A stretch of DNA of 64,000 nucleotides, taken from contig CASFDW010000001.1 in assembly GCA_949293595.1 (NCBI GenBank), positions 434,001-498,000 of the forward strand, in the 5' to 3' direction. Shown piece by piece: positions 33,296-42,604 of this stretch. Position 1 is the stretch's first letter; every line of letters begins with the position of its first letter. The stretch comes from an uncultured Spirochaetales bacterium (GTDB lineage Bacteria; Spirochaetota; Spirochaetia; Sphaerochaetales; Sphaerochaetaceae). The translations under genes were made by a program, and so were the position numbers. The notes under the pieces were generated by a model, which was not told where the DNA came from, ran no database searches, and was given only the letters and a program-made list of their open reading frames with translations.

Positions 33296-36200
33296 TCACC
33301 GTCCCCTGGAAATGAGTTCTTCGCCGATCACAGATACAATCTTCCAGTTCGAAGCACTGAAATAGTTTCTTCCGATGCTCCTCATTTCGGCAGTTTCGAC
33401 AATGTAATCCTTGTCGATGTACAAAACAAGTGCGTTCCAGGTGCTCTTACCCTTTGAATACATCACCGCACCGGCATTATTCATTAGTTCCATATCCCTT
33501 AGCTCGTCATGGACCTTTCCTTTGGAAAGCAACACGGACAGATCGTATTCGAAAATGCTGAACATCTTGTCCTTGCCATCCTGGCACTGTTTCTCCCACA
33601 TCTGATGGAGGACGTTGTTGAAATAATCAAGCACGCTCCTGTCCTCCTTCTCAAGGAAACGGGCGAACACGCCGGCCTTGGATCCAAGAAGCGACATTAT
33701 CTGCCTGATCGTGTCGGAATACCTCGGATTCTCCAGATCTATCGTGATGCCGTCATCACCGAACGATACGGAAGCCTTCTCCTCCTTGACATGGTCGAAA
33801 ACGGTTGAAACCTCCTGATGAAGAATATTATCCTTGTTCTGCTCCACGTCATCCCTGGTAAGGGTGAAAACCTTCTCTCCATCCTTCACATCGTATGGAA
33901 GTGTCCTTACTCCTTCCGGGACATTGTCCACCCGAGTTTTTTCCTCATTCTGAACAAAAGCACCCGCAACTTCATCCTCAGGAACTTCATCCTCAGGAAC
34001 TTCATCCTCAGGAACTTCATCCTCAGGAACTTCATCCTCAGGAACTTCTTCTTCGGGAATTTCTTCTTCGGGAATTTCTTCTTCGGGAATTTCTTCCTCG
34101 GGAGTTTCTTCCTCAAGAGTTTCTTCCTCAAGAGTTTCATCCTCAAGAGTTTCTTCCTCAAGAGTTTCATCCTCAAGAGTTTCATCCTCAAGAGTTTCAT
34201 CCTCAAGAGTTTCATCCTCAAGAGTTTCATCCTCAAGAGTTTCATCCTCAAGAGTTTCTTCCTCAAGAGTTTCTTCCTCAAGAGTTTCTTCCTCAAGAGT
34301 TTCTTCCTCAAGAGTTTCTTCCTCAAGAGTTTCTTCCTCGGGAGTTTCTTCCTCAGGGATTTCTTCCTCGGGAGTTTCTTCCTCGGGAGTTTCTTCCTCA
34401 GGGATTTCTTCCTCAGGGATTTCCTCCCCAGCATCATCATCTTCCGGCTGGGACATACCAGAGATTACTGTCTCCGGCTCCTGCGATTGCACATCCTCTT
34501 CGGAAACAACATAATCGGAAGGCTTGTCCTCGTCATCCATGTCCGACATCTGAAAACCCGCAGTCACGGAATCATCCTCGGCAGGATCGTCGGAAACCAC
34601 AGGATAAAAGTCGGCTGAGGGATCGATCATGGAAAAACCGGATCCGTCGGAAGTCCCCTCCTTCCCAGCATCATCGGATGCAGTCCCGTCTGAAGGTGGG
34701 ATGGCGAAGGTGAAATCAGGCTCGATCCTTTCCGAAGGGGCCTCATCCTCATCGAGAAGGTCCATGAAGTCCAGCTGGTCCGGATCCTCATCGTCCTCCG
34801 AGACCTCAGCTGCCTCATCCTCCTCGGATTCGACCTCCTCATCCACATCCAAGGCCAAGACATCCTCATAATCATCGCTATCCTGCAGATCGTCGTCATC
34901 GATGTATTCGTCATCGTCGACGCCGTCATACTGCGTGTTGTCCACAGACTTTCCAAGCTCCTCCTCAATGATGTCCAGATTATCCTCGTAGGTCTCCAGA
35001 TACCTGGTCCTCTCATCTTCCGAGATCGGGCACGAGGCGGAGACGGTCAGGGGATCCACCGTCCCTTCATCTTCCACCACGGGTTCGTCGTCCTGCACGT
35101 AGTCAGATTCATCCATATCCTCAAGCTCGCTTTCCGGCAGATCGACATCGTCATCGGAACGCACCTCTTCGTTCGCAAGCTCGTCCGATTCGAAAACATC
35201 GGAATAAGGGGAAGGCTCGACATCCTTGTATTCCCCTAATATGGTCGTGAAGAATTCAGTCCTGGTATTGTTGTTTCTTACATTCAGAAGCTCGATAACG
35301 CTTGTCGAATATGTGTTCTCATCAATCTTGAGAAGCTTCTCATCACCATCTGGATCGACGAATATGAGCTTGTGGCCGAGCTGTGGACGTACCCTCTCGT
35401 CCTCGATGCGGCCAAGCCGTCTCATGAACCACTGCTGCGGGTTGGCAAATGCATTTATGTCCACGAGGCTCTCGAGCACGGAAATGTCGATCTTGTTCCC
35501 GTCGAACGAGTAAACACCGACTACATCGGTGGCCGTGAAAAGCGAAGAAAGCGCCAGATATGTGGCGGCGGTGATCCTGGAATGGAGATTGAGCGTTTCA
35601 GAGGCAACCCTCTGGGCACAGGAAAGGATGTATTTTCCGACGAACGAGAAATACATGTCCCCGACCTTCAAGAACGGGAACACAGTGCTGATCCACAATC
35701 CTTTCGCAAAGAAATACTTATCGAAGTCGAGTTCTCCGGTACCGACCGAGAGCTTGTCCAGGGCCTTTTCCGAAAGCTCAGAGCAGAACTCCGGTCTGAA
35801 AAGGTCGAAACCGTCCCTCTGCCCCTCGAGCTTCAAAGCCTGCTGGTATACGGAGACATCCTTGTAGACCTTCATCCTGAGCTGTTCGTCATCAAGATCA
35901 CCGTTCCCCTCCTCGGCCTTGAGTTTGGCCATCCTGAGAAGGACTTCCGACTTGAAGGCCGCACTTTCCCGGCTCAGACGATCGATGCCACCAAGACTTT
36001 CCAGGGCGATGGAGGACAGACCGGAGATGAAGGAGCCGACATCCATGCCGAAGAACGAACGGACAACCTCCTCGTTGTCCTCAAGCGACGTGGATGCAAG
36101 GAGCTTCTCGTCGGCCAGCTTCCTCTCATCCTTTCTCTCGGGAAAGAACTGGCGGTAGAGCGCGTTCCTGTAGTCTGAAGCACCGTTGCGGTCGGTATTG

Positions 36201-36613
36201 CCTTTCAGATACTCCAACGCCGCCCGGTTATCGAGCATGCGCGACAGCTTTCTGGAAAAATCCTGGCCGAGGTTGACCAGACGGGACCAGTCCTTCTCCC
36301 TCACGTCGCGGCTGGAGCTCCTCCTCTCGTACATACCCGACGAGAGCACAGATTGCAGAAGCACCGGCAGAAGCCTGTAGGCACGAAGGACATCGCCGTT
36401 CTTCTGGCTCCGGTCGATGCGCCTCTCCTCCCACACGCTCATCTTGACAAGCTCGAGAGGATGATATGCAGAGAGGATTTCTGCAATGTTCTTAAGGTCA
36501 AGCCGGAGATAGTTCTCCGCTTCAGCGACATTACGCTCCGCCTTCTCCTTGGAGATGTTCAACAGCGGCAGGAAATCGTTTGCAAGGTTGTCCACAGGAT
36601 AACTCCTCAGCAT
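33296..36613 (-). CDS. Large acidic protein with pentapeptide repeats, unknown function
   Basis: A 1105-residue cytoplasmic protein that I do not recognise. Residues 1 to about 480 look folded and helical; about 490-920 is an extremely acidic, low-complexity linker, of which about 155 residues are tandem pentapeptides such as EETLE, DETLE, EEIPE and DEVPE. The last 175 residues form another ordered-looking domain. There is no signal peptide or membrane helix. Codon use in the ends matches the neighbours. It heads an operon with a phosphatase-fold enzyme, HAD and ridA. A TACAAT/TATAAT box lies within 15 bases of the ATG, and there is no ribosome site. Confidence 0.75.
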   Translation of the reverse strand: MLRSYPVDNLANDFLPLLNISKEKAERNVAEAENYLRLDLKNIAEILSAYHPLELVKMSVWEERRIDRSQKNGDVLRAYRLLPVLLQSVLSSGMYERRSSSRDVREKDWSRLVNLGQDFSRKLSRMLDNRAALEYLKGNTDRNGASDYRNALYRQFFPERKDERKLADEKLLASTSLEDNEEVVRSFFGMDVGSFISGLSSIALESLGGIDRLSRESAAFKSEVLLRMAKLKAEEGNGDLDDEQLRMKVYKDVSVYQQALKLEGQRDGFDLFRPEFCSELSEKALDKLSVGTGELDFDKYFFAKGLWISTVFPFLKVGDMYFSFVGKYILSCAQRVASETLNLHSRITAATYLALSSLFTATDVVGVYSFDGNKIDISVLESLVDINAFANPQQWFMRRLGRIEDERVRPQLGHKLIFVDPDGDEKLLKIDENTYSTSVIELLNVRNNNTRTEFFTTILGEYKDVEPSPYSDVFESDELANEEVRSDDDVDLPESELEDMDESDYVQDDEPVVEDEGTVDPLTVSASCPISEDERTRYLETYEDNLDIIEEELGKSVDNTQYDGVDDDEYIDDDDLQDSDDYEDVLALDVDEEVESEEDEAAEVSEDDEDPDQLDFMDLLDEDEAPSERIEPDFTFAIPPSDGTASDDAGKEGTSDGSGFSMIDPSADFYPVVSDDPAEDDSVTAGFQMSDMDDEDKPSDYVVSEEDVQSQEPETVISGMSQPEDDDAGEEIPEEEIPEEETPEEETPEEEIPEEETPEEETLEEETLEEETLEEETLEEETLEEETLEDETLEDETLEDETLEDETLEDETLEDETLEEETLEDETLEEETLEEETPEEEIPEEEIPEEEIPEEEVPEDEVPEDEVPEDEVPEDEVPEDEVAGAFVQNEEKTRVDNVPEGVRTLPYDVKDGEKVFTLTRDDVEQNKDNILHQEVSTVFDHVKEEKASVSFGDDGITIDLENPRYSDTIRQIMSLLGSKAGVFARFLEKEDRSVLDYFNNVLHQMWEKQCQDGKDKMFSIFEYDLSVLLSKGKVHDELRDMELMNNAGAVMYSKGKSTWNALVLYIDKDYIVETAEMRSIGRNYFSASNWKIVSVIGEELISRGR
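33968..34428. repeat. 15-bp tandem minisatellite inside the acidic protein gene
   Basis: About 31 head-to-tail units of 15 bases, for example AGAGTTTCATCCTCA on the plus strand. Variants cluster in blocks (five GGAACTTCATCCTCA units, then GGAATTTCTTCTTCG, then many AGAGTTTC(A/T)TCCTCA units), as left by local duplication and conversion. Units keep the frame, so copy-number change lengthens the protein by five residues per unit. Confidence 0.9.
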
Positions 36614-36662
36614 TTGATTATATTGTAATTTTCAGTTTACGGAAACATCGGTCGACACAATG

Positions 36663-36691
36663 AAAATGCCGCAGTAAAGACATGCGGCATC
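36663..36691 (-). terminator. Terminator of the aminotransferase gene
   Basis: Minus-strand ATGCCGCA pairs with TGCGGCAT (plus-strand 36666-36673 and 36683-36690) around a nine-base loop, followed by TTTC. Confidence 0.65.
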
Positions 36692-36698
36692 AACGGCG

Positions 36699-37910
36699 TC
36701 ATTCACCGACCTTCATCACCTGCTTCCTGTATGCCTCAAGTCCGTGCCTGAGACACTTTGCGGCAAGCAGGAGCTCGTTCTCGTTCAAGACGTAGGCGAA
36801 CCTGGCCTGATTGTGGCCAAGCCCCTTGGTCACATAAAAATCCTCGGCCGGCGCAAACATCACGGTGGCACCCTCGTACGAGAAATCCCTCAACATGAAT
36901 ATCGCGAACTTCTCCGCATCGTCCACGGGCAGGGAAGCCACGAAATAAAAGGCGCCCTTGGGCATGGAACAGACAACTCCAGGAATCTTCTGCATCTCGG
37001 AAATCAGCAGGTTCCTCCTGCGCTCGTAATTTTCCCGAACATCCTCGATGTAGTCGTTTCCGGCAGTGAGGGCCTTTTCGGCCGCCACCTGCTCGACCGC
37101 AGGCGGACAGAGCCTTGCCTGTGCGAGCTTGAGGGCGTTCTCTAGAACCTCCCTGTTCCTGGTCACTATGGCGCCTATCCTGGCACCGCACATGCTGAAC
37201 CGTTTTGAAAAACTGTCTATGCAGATAACGCGGTCCGAATACTCCGGGAAGGACAGGACACTGGTGAAATTCCTGCCGTCATAGCAGAACTCCCTGTAGA
37301 CCTCGTCCACGACGAGGAAGATGTCATGCCTGCGGCAGAGCTCAAGGATCGCCAGGAGCTCCTCCCTGGTATATATGTGTCCGGTGGGGTTGTTCGGAGA
37401 ACAGAGTATGATGCCCATCGTCTTCTTGCCGATCTTCTTTTCGAACTCCTTGATGGGAGGAAGCACGAATCCGTCCTCGATGCGGCTGGTGACGGGGACC
37501 AGGTTCACCATCGCGATATTCGCGAATGTAGCGACATTCGTGTAATAAGGCTCCGGTATGATGAATTCGTCATACGGGTCGCAGAGGGTCATGAAAGCGA
37601 ACTGTATCGCCTCCGAGCCTCCCGTCGTTATCAGGATATTGTCCTCGGTCAGATCCGTTATGCCGTATTTGGCATAATAATCCAGAAGCCCCTTTCTGAG
37701 ACCGACCTCCCCTTCCGAAAGCCCGTATGCGATTATGTCGTCACCATAGCCCTTTATCGCATCCAAGGCCTCCTTCGGGGTCTTTATGTCGGGCTGTCCG
37801 ATATTCAGATGGACCACATGCACCCCGCGGGCCTCGGCGGCTCTCGAATACGGAACGAGCCTCCTGATGGGCGAACACTGGAACGACGAGATCCTGTTTG
37901 ACATCCGCAT
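36699..37910 (-). CDS. PLP-dependent class I/II aminotransferase
   Basis: Aspartate aminotransferase-fold enzyme. The 403 residues show the family features NIGQPDIKTP, CSPNNPTGHIY, VVDEVYREF and the PLP lysine in SFSKRFSMCGARIG. This subgroup is usually annotated as aspartate or aromatic aminotransferase; with tyrA in the window a tyrosine-forming role is possible but unproven. GGAGG lies 8 bases before the first ATG; a second ATG two codons later is possible. It is downstream of the prs terminator and has a terminator of its own. Confidence 0.85.
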   Translation of the reverse strand: MRMSNRISSFQCSPIRRLVPYSRAAEARGVHVVHLNIGQPDIKTPKEALDAIKGYGDDIIAYGLSEGEVGLRKGLLDYYAKYGITDLTEDNILITTGGSEAIQFAFMTLCDPYDEFIIPEPYYTNVATFANIAMVNLVPVTSRIEDGFVLPPIKEFEKKIGKKTMGIILCSPNNPTGHIYTREELLAILELCRRHDIFLVVDEVYREFCYDGRNFTSVLSFPEYSDRVICIDSFSKRFSMCGARIGAIVTRNREVLENALKLAQARLCPPAVEQVAAEKALTAGNDYIEDVRENYERRRNLLISEMQKIPGVVCSMPKGAFYFVASLPVDDAEKFAIFMLRDFSYEGATVMFAPAEDFYVTKGLGHNQARFAYVLNENELLLAAKCLRHGLEAYRKQVMKVGE

Positions 37911-37924
37911 TTTGGTTTCCTCCT

Positions 37925-37950
37925 AAAAAACAGCCCCTTGCGGGGCCGTG
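37925..37950 (-). terminator. Terminator of prs
   Basis: On the minus strand GGCCCC-GCAA-GGGGC is followed by a TGTTTTTTA tract; it lies between the prs stop and the aminotransferase start. Confidence 0.75.
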
Positions 37951-37971
37951 AAAAAATCCGTTTTCCTCCGC

Positions 37972-39258
37972 TCAGTCCTGGAACATGTCCTTGTCGGCCG
38001 GCACGGGGGCGTTCGGATTCGCCTGGGAAGTATCCACCAGGCGCTGAATGAATTTCCTGTTGTCGAGAAGCGGGGAGATGGAGCGTCCGTGGTGCAGACG
38101 CGAGATGACGCGTGCGAAAAGCTCCGTCACGTCGGCCTGTACGAACCATTCCTTCTCCAGAAGGTCCTTGCCCTGGAACACGGCATTGGTGCCGATGATC
38201 CTCCAGAACACACCTTCCTTGTAGGCGGCATCGAAATTCTCTATGGCCGAACCGTTGAAGAACGGGAGCGACACTATGCAGATAATGTTCTTCGCCCCCC
38301 TTCTCTTCAGTTCCCTCATGGCTATGATGAGCGTTCCGCCTGTGGCTATCATGTCGTCGGCCATGAGCACGGTCTTGCCGTCGACGTCGCCAAGCAGGTT
38401 GATGCTCTTTATGTTGCTGTTTTTGGCATCCTTGCTGACAACCGAATAGTCCCTCTCCTTGTACAATATCGCAAGGGGACGATGCAGTCCCTGGGCGTAG
38501 AACTTGTTCCTGTTCACCGCACCGGTGTCGGGGGATACGACCACAAGATCCGGATCGGAGAAATCTATGAGCTTCCTCAACGCGATCAAGGTCTGGTAGG
38601 AACCATGGAGGTTTTCAAGATGGCATGTGGAGAATGCGTTCTCGATCTCCCTCGAATGGATGTCGAGCGTTATTATCCTGGATACCCCGAGTTCCTCGCA
38701 GAAACGTGCGAAGAGGCTGGCCGTCAACGCTTCCCTGCCACCCTTCTTATGCTGGCGGGCATACGGATATGTCGGCAGCACGAGCGTTATGCTCTCCGCA
38801 CCTGCAAGACGGACGGCATCTATCGTCGTGAAGAGGAACATCAGATGGTCGTTCACGCTGAGGGGACGGGGATCCTCCAAGCCGGCGACCTTTATCGGGA
38901 AGGAATTTGAAACATCATGCACTATGTAGACATGCAACCCCCTGACGGGATCGATGATCTCGGCCTTCACCTCACCGTTGGCAAACCTGGTGTATTTGAC
39001 GTTTATGCTCACGTCGGGGCAATGGAACTGGCTTGGAAGCTTGCCCGTGGGTATCTTCCTGGAATCCAGGTCATCCAGGAGGGTGACCTGTCTGAGCAGC
39101 TCCTCACCCGTGATCCCGTGACGCTTCGTAAGCGCTTCACTGACCTTGGCGTAGCGGTCGACATAAAGCCGTCTGAGATGCTTAACTACCTTGCCGGTAA
39201 AAAATTCAGAGCCCGGTCCGGCGATGATACCAAGCTTGTGTGGTTTGATGATGCTCAT
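37972..39258 (-). CDS. prs: Ribose-phosphate pyrophosphokinase (long form)
   Basis: Makes PRPP for nucleotide, His and Trp synthesis. From ATG 39258 the 428 residues contain the PRPP-binding ADDMIATGGTL and the two half-domains of the family, for example DIHSREIENAF and VVSPDTGAVNR. It is about 110 residues longer than the standard 310-320 form; a similar long version occurs in other spirochaetes, to my knowledge. The final part (DKDMFQD) is poorly conserved. It supplies pyrE. Confidence 0.88.
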   Translation of the reverse strand: MSIIKPHKLGIIAGPGSEFFTGKVVKHLRRLYVDRYAKVSEALTKRHGITGEELLRQVTLLDDLDSRKIPTGKLPSQFHCPDVSINVKYTRFANGEVKAEIIDPVRGLHVYIVHDVSNSFPIKVAGLEDPRPLSVNDHLMFLFTTIDAVRLAGAESITLVLPTYPYARQHKKGGREALTASLFARFCEELGVSRIITLDIHSREIENAFSTCHLENLHGSYQTLIALRKLIDFSDPDLVVVSPDTGAVNRNKFYAQGLHRPLAILYKERDYSVVSKDAKNSNIKSINLLGDVDGKTVLMADDMIATGGTLIIAMRELKRRGAKNIICIVSLPFFNGSAIENFDAAYKEGVFWRIIGTNAVFQGKDLLEKEWFVQADVTELFARVISRLHHGRSISPLLDNRKFIQRLVDTSQANPNAPVPADKDMFQD

Positions 39259-39361
39259 AGTGCTTTCAGAATATATTAAAGAGGTGAGGAAAGGCAAGAC
39301 GGATTGAATAGTTTCCTTTGCTTTGAATCATCCTGCAGGAAGGTGGCAAAACACCCTTATT

Positions 39362-39411
39362 TGTTAATAATCTGTTAATTGTTTTTCTTTTTCTTTAACG
39401 TGGTTCACGTT
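39362..39411 (+). promoter_or_regulatory. Pho-box-like repeat and palindrome before the Na/Pi transporter
   Basis: TGTTAA occurs at 39362-39367 and 39373-39378, 11 bases apart. On the other strand this reads TTAACA-N5-TTAACA, the repeat pattern bound by PhoP in Bacillus; the spacing is also that of E. coli PhoB sites. A second element, AACGTG-GTT-CACGTT, is a perfect palindrome at 39397-39411. No convincing -10/-35 was found. Confidence 0.4.
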
Positions 39412-39439
39412 TCCCACCCGATTGGGATAGCGTCGAATC

Positions 39440-41155
39440 ATGAGCTTGATACTTTCGCTTATTCAGATAATCGGATCTTTGGGCCTGTTCCTGTACGGCA
39501 TGAAGATACTTTCGGACGGACTTCAGAAATCCGCAGGAGCAAAGCTTAAGACATTCCTGCAGCTGATGACATCGAACAGATTCATGGCGGTCTTCACCGG
39601 CCTGCTGATAACAATCATAATCCAGTCGTCGTCCGCGACCACGGTCATGGTCGTCAGCTTCGTCAACGCAAACCTCATCACGCTTGTACAGAGCATCGGG
39701 GTGATAATGGGCGCCAACATCGGAACGACGGTCACAGGATGGATCGTCGCTCTGGTCGGATTCTCGATGGACATCACGGTAATAAGCCTCTTCTCCATCG
39801 CGATCGCGCTGCCTCTGATGTTCTCGGGCAAGGTAAAGCGCAGGGAGGTCGCGGAGATATTCCTCGGCTTCGGACTGCTTTTCTTCGGTCTGGAATATCT
39901 TCAGGCATCGATGCCGGACGTGAGCCAGCACACCGAGGTCCTCACCTTCCTCTCCCGTTTCGAGGACGGAAAGCTGTCGTCGATCCTCATATGCGTCGTA
40001 ATCGGCACGATACTCACCTGCATAGTCCAGTCCTCGTCCGCAACCATGGCGATAACGATAACCATGGCCTATCAGGGATGGATAGGCGTCTGGACCGCAG
40101 CGGCCCTTTGTCTCGGGCAGAACATCGGAACGACCATCACGGCATACCTGGCATCGATAGGAACCAGCACCAATGCGCGCCGGGCCGCCATGGCGCACAT
40201 CCTTTTCAACGTGATAGGTTCGGTGATCGCCATCATATTCTTCCGGCCGATGATGCACATGGTCAATGCGATAACCAACGGAAACATCTTCACGATGACG
40301 GGGGAACCTCTCCAGAAGAGCCTTCCGACCTTCCTTGCCGCGTTCCACACCGTGTTCAACGTGATAAACACACTCATATTCTTCCCGTTCGTGAAACAGT
40401 TCGCACACATCATAGAGAGGCTTGTGCCAACGAAGGAGACATACTCCGAGGATACCTATCATTTCAAGTACATCGCGAACACGAGGATGGACACCCCGGA
40501 GATCTACTTCCTGACTGTCAAGCAGGAGATGTCGAAGATGGCCGACCTGACGATAGACATGTTCGACAAGTATGTGTCGGTCTTCGAATCACAGGATCCT
40601 GAATTCATCGCCGGGGAGGTGTCCAAGCTCAAGAAAAAAGAGGAATACGCCGACCAGATGCAGGAACAGCTCATCGATTTCTGCGTGCGCCTGCAACAGG
40701 ATTCACAGAGTCCGACGAACGCCGCGACACTCAACAGCCTGATAAGGAGCATAGACGAGATCGAATCGATCACGGACAGCATCTACAACATGACGAAGAT
40801 CAGCGAGGACAGGGTAAGGAAGCAGATCGTCTTCGAGGCGGACGAGAAGGAGGACGTGCTCGAATACCATCGTCTCACGGCAAGGTTCCTGACATTCATA
40901 AGGGACAATCTGGGAAAGATGAGCTCCAAGACGATGAAGGAGGCGCTGGAATTCGAAAACGCGATGGACAGCGAGCACAAGAGGCTTTCGGACGAGGTGC
41001 ATGACCGGATACAGAAGGGAAATGCGAGTGTGAAGGCGGAGCTCATGCTGCTCGAGGTGGAAAGGAACCTGGAACACATCGGCGACTACTGCCTGAACAT
41101 CGCGGAGGCCGGCTTTTCGGAGCCAAAGCACGCCGCGGTGCTGCAGAAGGTCTGA
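39440..41155 (+). CDS. Na+/phosphate cotransporter with PhoU-like domain
   Basis: Inner-membrane Na/Pi-cotransporter II family. The 571 residues contain two copies of the signature QSSSATT/QSSSATM (about residues 56 and 195) with GANIGTT and GQNIGTT after them, about nine membrane helices, and from about residue 350 a cytoplasmic PhoU-like helical domain. Phosphate uptake is the likely job, fitting the Pho-box-like repeat upstream. The gene meets trkH tail to tail with no base between. Confidence 0.9.
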   Translation: MSLILSLIQIIGSLGLFLYGMKILSDGLQKSAGAKLKTFLQLMTSNRFMAVFTGLLITIIIQSSSATTVMVVSFVNANLITLVQSIGVIMGANIGTTVTGWIVALVGFSMDITVISLFSIAIALPLMFSGKVKRREVAEIFLGFGLLFFGLEYLQASMPDVSQHTEVLTFLSRFEDGKLSSILICVVIGTILTCIVQSSSATMAITITMAYQGWIGVWTAAALCLGQNIGTTITAYLASIGTSTNARRAAMAHILFNVIGSVIAIIFFRPMMHMVNAITNGNIFTMTGEPLQKSLPTFLAAFHTVFNVINTLIFFPFVKQFAHIIERLVPTKETYSEDTYHFKYIANTRMDTPEIYFLTVKQEMSKMADLTIDMFDKYVSVFESQDPEFIAGEVSKLKKKEEYADQMQEQLIDFCVRLQQDSQSPTNAATLNSLIRSIDEIESITDSIYNMTKISEDRVRKQIVFEADEKEDVLEYHRLTARFLTFIRDNLGKMSSKTMKEALEFENAMDSEHKRLSDEVHDRIQKGNASVKAELMLLEVERNLEHIGDYCLNIAEAGFSEPKHAAVLQKV

Positions 41156-42604
41156 TCACTTTTTCCAGAACGACTTAGTAAAGAGCGCGAGAACAGTGAA
41201 AATCTCGAGCCTTCCGACAAGCATCAGGAACGAGCCGAAGGAGAGGATGTAATCCGCGAAGATGGAGAAATTCCCGGACGGGCTCACGTCCTGCATTCCT
41301 ATTCCTATGTTGCCCAGCAGGAGGAAGCTTGAGGAAAAACAGGTTTCAAACCCCAGGCCGGAGAGCGAGAACACGGCCGTGCCTGCCAGACCGATCAGAA
41401 GATAGGAGCCTACAAAACCGGCAATGGAAAGGACCGTGTTCTGATCCATCATCCCGTCGCCAAGCACCGTCGGAGTTATCGCGCTCGGGTGCAGGCGTTT
41501 TTTTATTGTGTTCCTGGCGAGGTTTATCATTGTCGAGACCCTCACGACCTTGATGCCGCCGCCGGCCGATCCTGCGCATCCGCCCACGAAGAAAAGAAGG
41601 AGCAGCATGGTCTTCGAGAAGGCCGGCCAGACATTGTAGTCGGTGATTGCGAACCCTGTCGTGGTTATTATCGAGACGACATGGAAGAGCGCATATCTCA
41701 ATGCCCTGTAAAATGTCTCGTAAGTGCCTGAGGAGAGAAGATTGAACGTGATGAACAGCGTGAAGACGAGGATGATCAGCAGATAGTCCCTGAGCTCGCG
41801 GTCATGGGCACACTCGTAGAACTTCTTCTTTATGAGCTTGAAATAAATGGCGAAGTTTGCTCCTGCGATGATCATGAAGATTATCACCACGACATCCACG
41901 TAGACGGACCCATACCCGCCTATAGAGGCGTTCATCGGGGAGAATCCCGCCGCGCCCATGGTTCCGAAAGTCACGGTGACGGCGTCGAACAAGGGTATCC
42001 TGACCCAAAGCAGGAGGACCTCCGCGACGGAGAAACCAAGGTAGATCGCCCAAAGTGCGAATGCCGTATGCTGTATCTTCGGTGTAAGCTTGTCCTTTGT
42101 GGGACCGACGGATTCGGCACTAACCAGGCTCGTGCCCTTAGTGCCTATGAAGGGAAGGATCGCGACGAACAGGACGACGATGCCCATTCCTCCGAGCCAG
42201 TTCGTCATGTTGCGCCAGAAGAGTATGGAGCGCATCTTGTCCTCGATGGTGACAAGGGCGGTGGCACCAGTTGTCGTGAATCCGGACATTATTTCGAAGT
42301 AGCAGCTCGCATAGCTTGGAAGGGTCTTCGTGAGATAAAGCGGAAGCGCCCCGTACGCGGTGGCGAGCACCCATGTCAGGGTGACGAGCAGATAGCTGTC
42401 CTTTGCCTTTATCACGAGCCTGCCCGTACGTGTGAATATCAGACACAGTCCGGATGTGAAGAACATGAGCAGTATCGTCGAGAAAAAGGCCTCGAAGGCG
42501 GCCTCCTCGTCATAATGGACGGCAAGCAGAAGCGGGATGAACATCAAAAGCGCTATCAGAAGCTGGATCAGCGACAGCAGGCGCAACACCGACTTGATAT
42601 GCAT
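41156..42604 (-). CDS. trkH: Potassium uptake protein TrkH
   Basis: Channel subunit of a Trk potassium uptake system. The 482 residues have the four filter repeats of the family (FTTTGATALV, MGAAGFSPMN, TTTGFAITDY, LLGNIGIGMQ) and ten or so membrane helices. Its ATG overlaps the trkA stop by one base (TAATG). Length is typical for TrkH/TrkG. It forms a unit with the double-RCK trkA, separate from ktrBA at 2.4-4.4 kb. Confidence 0.93.
   Translation of the reverse strand: MHIKSVLRLLSLIQLLIALLMFIPLLLAVHYDEEAAFEAFFSTILLMFFTSGLCLIFTRTGRLVIKAKDSYLLVTLTWVLATAYGALPLYLTKTLPSYASCYFEIMSGFTTTGATALVTIEDKMRSILFWRNMTNWLGGMGIVVLFVAILPFIGTKGTSLVSAESVGPTKDKLTPKIQHTAFALWAIYLGFSVAEVLLLWVRIPLFDAVTVTFGTMGAAGFSPMNASIGGYGSVYVDVVVIIFMIIAGANFAIYFKLIKKKFYECAHDRELRDYLLIILVFTLFITFNLLSSGTYETFYRALRYALFHVVSIITTTGFAITDYNVWPAFSKTMLLLLFFVGGCAGSAGGGIKVVRVSTMINLARNTIKKRLHPSAITPTVLGDGMMDQNTVLSIAGFVGSYLLIGLAGTAVFSLSGLGFETCFSSSFLLLGNIGIGMQDVSPSGNFSIFADYILSFGSFLMLVGRLEIFTVLALFTKSFWKK

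Noticed and set aside
33968..34428. Possible CRISPR array
   Set aside because: Units are directly adjacent 15-mers without spacers.
33907..34440. Basic KK/RK-repeat and hydrophobic repeat frames across the minisatellite
   Set aside because: Fifteen-base repeats keep other frames open too; only the acidic frame continues into long unique coding sequence on both sides.
39395..40462. Open frame of 355 codons on the minus strand
   Set aside because: Antisense to the Na/Pi cotransporter and rich in Asp, Tyr, His and Arg, typical of a shadow frame in GC-rich genes.
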